A stretch of 8,339 nt of DNA from JAGFIY01 sp964499285 (GTDB lineage Bacteria; Bacteroidota; Ignavibacteria; Ignavibacteriales; Melioribacteraceae): assembly GCA_964499285.1 (NCBI GenBank), contig CAZCLA010000067.1, positions 1 through 8,339 on the forward strand. Reading direction: 5' to 3'. Numbering within the stretch: the stretch's first letter is position 1; every line of letters starts with the position of its first letter. The notes beneath the pieces were generated by a model that saw only the letters and a list, made by a program, of their open reading frames with translations, did no database searches and was not told where the DNA came from. The translations under genes were made by a program, and so were the position numbers. Below, in pieces: positions 4,889 to 8,339 of the stretch.

Positions 4889-5127
4889 TTTTTGATTCCT
4901 TTCTTTAACAGATAGCAGGTTATTATAATATAATCATTATCATTTCTTTTACAAACTACTTTCAGTGGGAGTTTCTTGCCCTTGATATCGTGAATAAATT
5001 CAAATTTTTCATGATTTATTTTTATCTTTTTACCAGACTCAATGACTTTCTCAATTTCGGATTCAGTGATTTTGTATAATTTTCTTCTTCTCTTCGCGTG
5101 TCGTGTATATTTTATCATGGTCATCAT
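4885..5127 (-). CDS. DUF4258 putative toxin (paired with DUF2283)
   Basis: An 80-residue, very basic DUF4258 protein. It shows 'YTRHAKRRRKLYKITESEIE' (H10), a 'KVIESGKKIKI' segment, a strand 'LPLKVVCKRN' and the 'DYIIITCYLLKKG' C-terminal strand typical of the family. It lacks the 'PDPxxWxDxFTRR' tail of the other two DUF4258 proteins here and is accordingly shorter. A RelE/BrnT-like RNase toxin is the likely role, by family and by its overlap with the DUF2283 gene. The start is the first of three nearby ATGs (5127, 5124, 5118), and the true one could be any of them. The pair is bracketed by 16-bp repeat arrays at 4378-4541 and 5146-5209. Confidence 0.8.
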   Translation of the reverse strand: MMTMIKYTRHAKRRRKLYKITESEIEKVIESGKKIKINHEKFEFIHDIKGKKLPLKVVCKRNDNDYIIITCYLLKKGIKK

Positions 5128-5145
5128 TTACTTAATTTGAAGAAA

Positions 5146-5209
5146 AGTATTGGCGGATTTTCGTATTGGCGAATGTCCGAATAAGCGAATTTGCGAATTT
5201 GCGGATTAT
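5146..5209. repeat. Degenerate 16-bp tandem repeat array
   Basis: Four consecutive 16-base units (5146-5161, 5162-5177, 5178-5193, 5194-5209) follow the pattern nGTATTGGCGGATTTT and become more degenerate to the right. They match the array at 4378-4541 in sequence and orientation. The array lies immediately upstream of the DUF4258/DUF2283 operon and probably overlaps or replaces part of its promoter region. Confidence 0.7.
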
Positions 5210-5325
5210 TTTTTCAATTATCTTAATCAATTTTTTGTCAAATGTTAATACATCAGCTTTTTGGATCTTGCGATAAGAAATGATTATTCTAGGCCGGAAT
5301 AGGTCCGTATTGATTTGTAAAACAA

Positions 5326-5541
5326 CTACGCCGGGACAGGCTGCAAAGTATAGATCTTTGCCAGACTCATAGCTCTTTCCAAATCATTTTTTTTTAGAGC
5401 CTCTCTTACATCATCCAATTTATAAGCATCTTGCAAGGATAAATAAGGACTCCAACTTTCATTGGTTTCCAACAGCTCTACACTTACTTCAGCAAGATAT
5501 TTACCTTCACGAATACTTTTTAATTGTTTGCGCTTTTTCAT
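5326..5541 (-). CDS. Small antitoxin-like protein paired with DUF4258
   Basis: A 71-residue protein with a basic N-terminus ('MKKRKQLKSIREGKYLAEV'), a central 'WSPYLSLQDAYKLDDVREAL' stretch, and a short helix before 'KIYTLQPVPA'. I recognise it as a short protein type found next to DUF4258 genes but cannot give it an established family name. The ATG overlaps the stop of the upstream DUF4258 gene by four bases, so it is very likely that toxin's antitoxin. It differs wholly from the zinc-finger and DUF2283 partners of the other two DUF4258 genes here. No helix-turn-helix or ribbon-helix-helix motif is obvious. Confidence 0.75.
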   Translation of the reverse strand: MKKRKQLKSIREGKYLAEVSVELLETNESWSPYLSLQDAYKLDDVREALKKNDLERAMSLAKIYTLQPVPA

Positions 5542-5861
5542 TTTTTCCTCCTTGTAAAGTCATCTTCCCATCTTTCCGGATCAGGTCTATATGCTGTTAC
5601 TAATACAGCCGGTGAATTTGAATTTTTAGGAATGCCCCAAACTACATGAACAGGTTTACCTTTTCGATCCTTCTGTAAAACCAGCACACAAGGTCCTTTC
5701 GAATAATCCGGATACTCATTTATAACTTCAGCTTCGTCAATTGTTTCAACTATTTCTTTAACAAATATGTGATCATTAGCTAACTCATCATATCCATGAG
5801 AAGATATTAAAACATCTCCTTTTTTGATCAAAGTAATTATTTCAGATAACGATCTACTCAT
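5538..5861 (-). CDS. DUF4258 putative toxin (third copy)
   Basis: A 107-residue DUF4258 protein. It has an N-terminal helix, 'VLISSHGYDELANDHIFVKE' with H22, then 'DEAEVINEYPDYSKGP', a strand pair 'VLVLQKDRKGKPVHVVWGI', and the 'AVLVTAYRPDPERWEDDFTR' tail. It shares the 'PDPxxWxDxFTRR' ending with the protein at 455-751, but the N-terminal helix is different. An RNase toxin role is inferred from family and gene pairing. It starts at 5861, nine bases after the stop of the VapB-like gene, and ends four bases inside its own antitoxin gene. All three genes are probably cotranscribed. Confidence 0.82.
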   Translation of the reverse strand: MSRSLSEIITLIKKGDVLISSHGYDELANDHIFVKEIVETIDEAEVINEYPDYSKGPCVLVLQKDRKGKPVHVVWGIPKNSNSPAVLVTAYRPDPERWEDDFTRRKK

Positions 5862-5870
5862 TTACTTTCA

Positions 5871-6122
5871 TTAACTAAATGTATTATTACATTCATGCTT
5901 TTCTTTTACTGTTATTTCCCAAGCTAGTTTTTCATTATGAAAACGATCTTTATTAGCATATTGTGCAAATATTCCGGAAAGGTTTTTCTTTACCGCTATT
6001 TCACTATCTTTAATCTCATTTACATCAAGTTTTATTTCTACGTTCTTACCTTTGAATTTTTCCAATTCTTTAATTCTCAGTAAAGTAGAACTTATTTTTC
6101 TTTTGATTTTTATGGTCTTCAT
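5871..6122 (-). CDS. Orphan VapB/Phd-like antitoxin
   Basis: An 83-residue protein with a basic N-terminal part ('MKTIKIKRKISSTLLRIKEL'), 'EKFKGKNVEIKLDVNE', and a C-terminal 'SGIFAQYANKDRFHNEKLAW' segment. The 'GI.A.YAN...EK.AWE.AVKEK' ending resembles antitoxins that lie directly upstream of PIN-domain VapC toxins, where it binds the toxin. Here the natural ending 'AVKEKH' becomes 'TVKEKHECNNTFS' and stops, and no PIN-domain gene follows; a DUF4258 pair begins nine bases later. The toxin gene was probably lost, leaving an antitoxin without a partner. It could still counter a related VapC elsewhere in the genome. Confidence 0.7.
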   Translation of the reverse strand: MKTIKIKRKISSTLLRIKELEKFKGKNVEIKLDVNEIKDSEIAVKKNLSGIFAQYANKDRFHNEKLAWEITVKEKHECNNTFS

Positions 6123-6514
6123 AAGAGTTACCTATTATCTACTTTCAAAAAACAAAATAAAAAGTTTAATTATTATTTTCGAATTTCTACACTAGGCAAA
6201 AACGGTACCACAGAGTTACACAAAGTTGCACGAAGTTAGATTGCCGCGTCGCTTCGCCGACCTCGGTCGGCAAGCTCCTCGCAATGACAGGGAATTCAAG
6301 GACAAAAGATAAAGGATAAAGGAAAAAGTGTAAATTGTAAAGGAAAAAGGAAAAGCATTGCCAAATTGTTTCATGGTCTAATTGCCGACTAACCATTTAG
6401 CAATTTAGCCATGCAGCCATTCTTTTTAGTATCAAGCATCAAGACTCAAGTCAAATGACATTCAAAACAGTGGTTTTATGAATATATTTTTAAGTACTCT
6501 TCCACTCCCTAGAA
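6123..6514. other. Repeat-rich spacer without genes
   Basis: No credible gene lies in these 392 bases. They hold an AT-rich leader next to the VapB-like gene, a GTTACACAAAGTTGCACGAAG word (6213-6235), a REP element (6238-6292), purine-rich low-complexity DNA (6300-6357), an ACCATTTAGCAATTTAGCC word (6392-6410) and an AGTATCAAGCATCAAGACTC word (6428-6447). An open frame crosses the REP element but has no protein-like character. Confidence 0.6.
6238..6292. repeat. REP-type palindromic element
   Basis: The segment AGATTGCCGCGTCGCTTCG ... CTCCTCGCAATGACAGGG is the familiar dispersed repeat 'CATTGCGAGGAGC...GAAGCGACGCGGCAATCT' seen in many bacterial genomes. It contains an internal hairpin with GCCGACC and GGTCGGC arms (7 bp). 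It is the only copy of this type in the window. Confidence 0.8.
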
Positions 6515-6727
6515 TTAAGCGTACATGAGTTTCTGTCCTTTGGGTTTAGGGATATCTCTCCCTAATTCTTTCGCTGTTTCAATCCATTCATTTATAATGG
6601 ATTCAACATTATGTAACGCGTCTTTGTAACTTTCCCCATCGGCCATACATCCGGATAATTCTGGAACTTCCGCGATATATGATTTATCTTCATCACTCCA
6701 ATATATTATTACTTCATATTTATGCAT
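6515..6727 (-). CDS. hicB: HicB family antitoxin (short form)
   Basis: A 70-residue HicB. The partly degraded RNase-H-like fold is recognisable from 'YEVIIYWSDEDKSYIAEVPE' (residues 4-23) and 'LSGCMADGESYKDALHNVES' (24-43), followed by 'IINEWIETAKELGRDIPKP'. HicB binds and blocks HicA. Longer HicB proteins carry a C-terminal ribbon-helix-helix or helix-turn-helix DNA-binding domain; this one ends at 'KGQKLMYA' and has none, so autorepression would need another mechanism. It begins three bases after the hicA stop, with GGAG placed well for its ATG inside the end of hicA. Confidence 0.92.
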   Translation of the reverse strand: MHKYEVIIYWSDEDKSYIAEVPELSGCMADGESYKDALHNVESIINEWIETAKELGRDIPKPKGQKLMYA

Positions 6728-6730
6728 GAT

Positions 6731-6911
6731 TTACTCCGAAATTAATTTGTACTTCAATATAATATTACGTACTTGTTTTCCTTGGTAAGGTTTTGCCTTA
6801 CCATCTTTTTTAGGTTGGAGATTAATTATCTCTACAATTCCAGTTTTAGAATATATAAAATGATCTCCTTTTATTCTTTCATTAAAATCAAATGAGAGAA
6901 CGAGTTTCCTT
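6731..6911 (-). CDS. hicA: HicA family mRNA interferase toxin, N-terminus lost in a gap
   Basis: The C-terminal 60 residues of a HicA toxin, a small double-stranded-RNA-binding-fold ribonuclease that cleaves mRNA. The key block is 'FNERIKGDHFIYSK', which contains the catalytic-type histidine (GDHFIY), followed by 'GIVEIINLQP', a lysine-rich turn, and 'KPYQGKQVRNIILKYKL'. This is the HicA variant with a 'VRNIILKY' C-terminal helix, different from the short E. coli type. About 20-30 N-terminal residues and the start codon fall within the 100-N gap. hicB follows by three bases and cysN lies upstream, so the pair could be read from the cysN transcript. Confidence 0.88.
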
Positions 6912-7011
6912 NNNNNNNNNNNNNNNNNNNNNNNNNNNNNNNNNNNNNNNNNNNNNNNNNNNNNNNNNNNNNNNNNNNNNNNNNNNNNNNNNNNNNNNNN
7001 NNNNNNNNNNN
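6912..7011. other. Scaffold gap of 100 N between cysN and hicA
   Basis: Exactly 100 N, so a placeholder of unknown size, which hides the hicA start and any promoter. The 9-mer AAGGAAACT (minus strand) occurs on both sides, at the right edge region (7015-7023) and at the left edge (6903-6911). Confidence 0.97.
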
Positions 7012-7027
7012 GCAATCAGTTTCCTTT

Positions 7028-8317
7028 TTATCCTCTGAGCATTCCCGCTGCAACAGTGTTGTTGGTTGCTTCGTCTATTAATATAATGCTGCCGGTTGTG
7101 CGATTTTTTTTGTAGCCGTCAAAAAATAAGGGTTTTGTTGTACGAAGTTTCACACGAAAAACATCATTCATCTTTATGTTTTTATCGTCATTCATTCTGC
7201 GAAGTTCATTTATATCCATTTTATAGACAATATCTTTAACCATAGCACGGGCTTCTGAAGAGGTATGTCTTAGAACGAATTTACTTCCAATGGTCAATGG
7301 TTTAGTATCGAACCAGCACATCATCGCATCGACGTCCTGCTCAGCGTTTGTCTGATTATTGGGTTTAACGATCATATCACCGCGGCTGATATCTAGATCA
7401 TCTTCGAGTTCTACACTTACCGACATTGGCGGAAAAGCTTCTTCAACTTCTTGATCCAAGTTACGGATTGATTTAATTTTTGAAGTAAATCCGGACGGGA
7501 GAATCGTTACATCCTCACCCACTCTAAAAATGCCGCTTGCAATTCGACCGGCGAAACCACGATAATCGTGAAAACCATCAATTTTCTGAGGACGAATTAC
7601 GTACTGCACTGGTAATCTTGGATCCTGGTGGTTATAGTCGCTTGATATGTGAATCGTTTCTAATAGATGGAGAAGAGTTCCGCCATTGTACCAGTCCATA
7701 TTCTTTGAACGTTCAACAATGTTATCTCCGTTCAGCGCACAAATGGGGACAAAGCGAACATCCTTAATATCCATTTTAGCGGCAAAGCCTTTGAAGTCGG
7801 CTACAATCTCATCATATTTTTCTTCGGAGTAATCAACAAGATCCATTTTATTTACGCACAGCACAAGGTGTGGAATGTGCAGAAGACTGGCGATAAATGC
7901 GTGACGTTTCGTCTGCTCCACAACTCCATTACGTGCATCGACTAAAATAAGTGCCAGATTTGCGGTAGATGCACCGGTTACCATGTTGCGGGTGTATTGA
8001 ATATGTCCGGGAGTATCCGCGATAATAAATTTTCTCTTTGGAGTAGCGAAGTATCGGTAAGCTACGTCGATTGTAATTCCTTGTTCACGTTCGGCACGGA
8101 GTCCGTCAGTAAGAAGTGCAAGGTCCATATCGAGACCTTTTTTCTCGCTTGAGCGTTTGACTGCTTCAAGCTGATCTTCGAAGATACCTTTGCTGTCGAA
8201 GAGGAGTCTGCCGATTAGAGTTGATTTACCATCATCCACGGAACCGGCGGTTGTGAAGCGGAGGAGTTCCATGTCGAGATATGTCGATTGGGATGGGATA
8301 TGTGAATTTTTGTTCAT
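7028..8317 (-). CDS. cysN: Sulfate adenylyltransferase subunit 1 (CysN GTPase)
   Basis: The large, GTP-hydrolysing subunit of ATP sulfurylase. With CysD it makes adenosine 5'-phosphosulfate from sulfate and ATP in the cytoplasm, for cysteine synthesis or, via PAPS, sulfation. From ATG at 8317 it is 429 residues: P-loop 'AGSVDDGKST' (24-33), switch I 'REQGITIDVAYRYF' (77-90), 'DTPGH' (101-105) and 'NKMD' (156-159), followed by EF-Tu-like beta-barrel domains. It ends soon after 'TGSIILIDEATNNTVAAGML', without the APS kinase domain of CysNC fusions, so cysC would be separate. A TTG at 8329 could add four residues, but the family normally starts near the ATG. cysD would be expected just upstream, beyond the right edge. 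Confidence 0.95.
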   Translation of the reverse strand: MNKNSHIPSQSTYLDMELLRFTTAGSVDDGKSTLIGRLLFDSKGIFEDQLEAVKRSSEKKGLDMDLALLTDGLRAEREQGITIDVAYRYFATPKRKFIIADTPGHIQYTRNMVTGASTANLALILVDARNGVVEQTKRHAFIASLLHIPHLVLCVNKMDLVDYSEEKYDEIVADFKGFAAKMDIKDVRFVPICALNGDNIVERSKNMDWYNGGTLLHLLETIHISSDYNHQDPRLPVQYVIRPQKIDGFHDYRGFAGRIASGIFRVGEDVTILPSGFTSKIKSIRNLDQEVEEAFPPMSVSVELEDDLDISRGDMIVKPNNQTNAEQDVDAMMCWFDTKPLTIGSKFVLRHTSSEARAMVKDIVYKMDINELRRMNDDKNIKMNDVFRVKLRTTKPLFFDGYKKNRTTGSIILIDEATNNTVAAGMLRG

Positions 8318-8339
8318 TTGTTGATCCAAGTTTCTTGAG

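Noticed and set aside
5146..5209. Possible CRISPR-like array
   Set aside because: The units are 16 bases, contiguous and degenerate, with no unique spacers and no cas genes nearby.
6187..6396. Open frame of 69 codons on the minus strand with an apparent hydrophobic stretch
   Set aside because: It runs through the REP element and low-complexity DNA. The 'PVIARSL..GEATRQS' part is the usual translation of that repeat, and the rest has no protein-like pattern.
7537..7767. 76-codon frame on the plus strand
   Set aside because: It is antisense to the conserved body of cysN, with no family resemblance or start signal.

Overview
This is an AT-rich window from a draft genome. It carries three runs of exactly 100 N (scaffold gaps), and every gene I can support lies on the minus strand. 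The protein families point to the Bacteroidota/Ignavibacteriota side of the tree: DUF4258 and DUF2283 toxin-antitoxin (TA) pairs, a MazF with an 'ELTAFTKLDFENFY' antitoxin, an S23-like four-helix-bundle protein, a short HicB, and CysN and GDP-mannose dehydratase of the type found there. The assignment is by family resemblance only.

Layout, read in the direction of transcription (right to left). cysN (sulfate activation) is complete at 7028-8317. Next come a HicA/HicB pair whose HicA start is lost in a gap, a 390-base repeat-rich spacer, an orphan VapB-like antitoxin, a DUF4258 toxin with a small antitoxin, and a DUF4258/DUF2283 pair bracketed by 16-bp repeat arrays. A four-helix-bundle gene framed by near-perfect 22-bp inverted repeats follows. 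Then comes gmd (GDP-mannose 4,6-dehydratase), interrupted by a gap. Beyond gmd are a putative nuclease/DUF2283 pair with a third small gene, a decayed second gmd fragment, a MazF pair, a DUF4258/zinc-finger pair, and at the left edge a fragment of a sugar-nucleotide epimerase.

The metabolic backbone (cysN, gmd, gmd remnant, epimerase remnant) fits a surface-polysaccharide locus, possibly with sulfate activation feeding sugar sulfation. About 6 kb of small TA modules and dispersed repeats have accumulated within it. I see six TA pairs and one orphan antitoxin, mostly coupled by short gene overlaps.

The most interesting signal is the four-helix-bundle cassette. Its inverted repeats abut the gene: one supplies a Shine-Dalgarno-like AAGGAG and the other starts at the stop codon. 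A third copy of the same repeat sits in frame inside gmd, exactly at a scaffold gap. This suggests a second, unassembled copy of the cassette in a surface loop of gmd. The gmd remnant is interrupted in the same loop by a different palindromic repeat.
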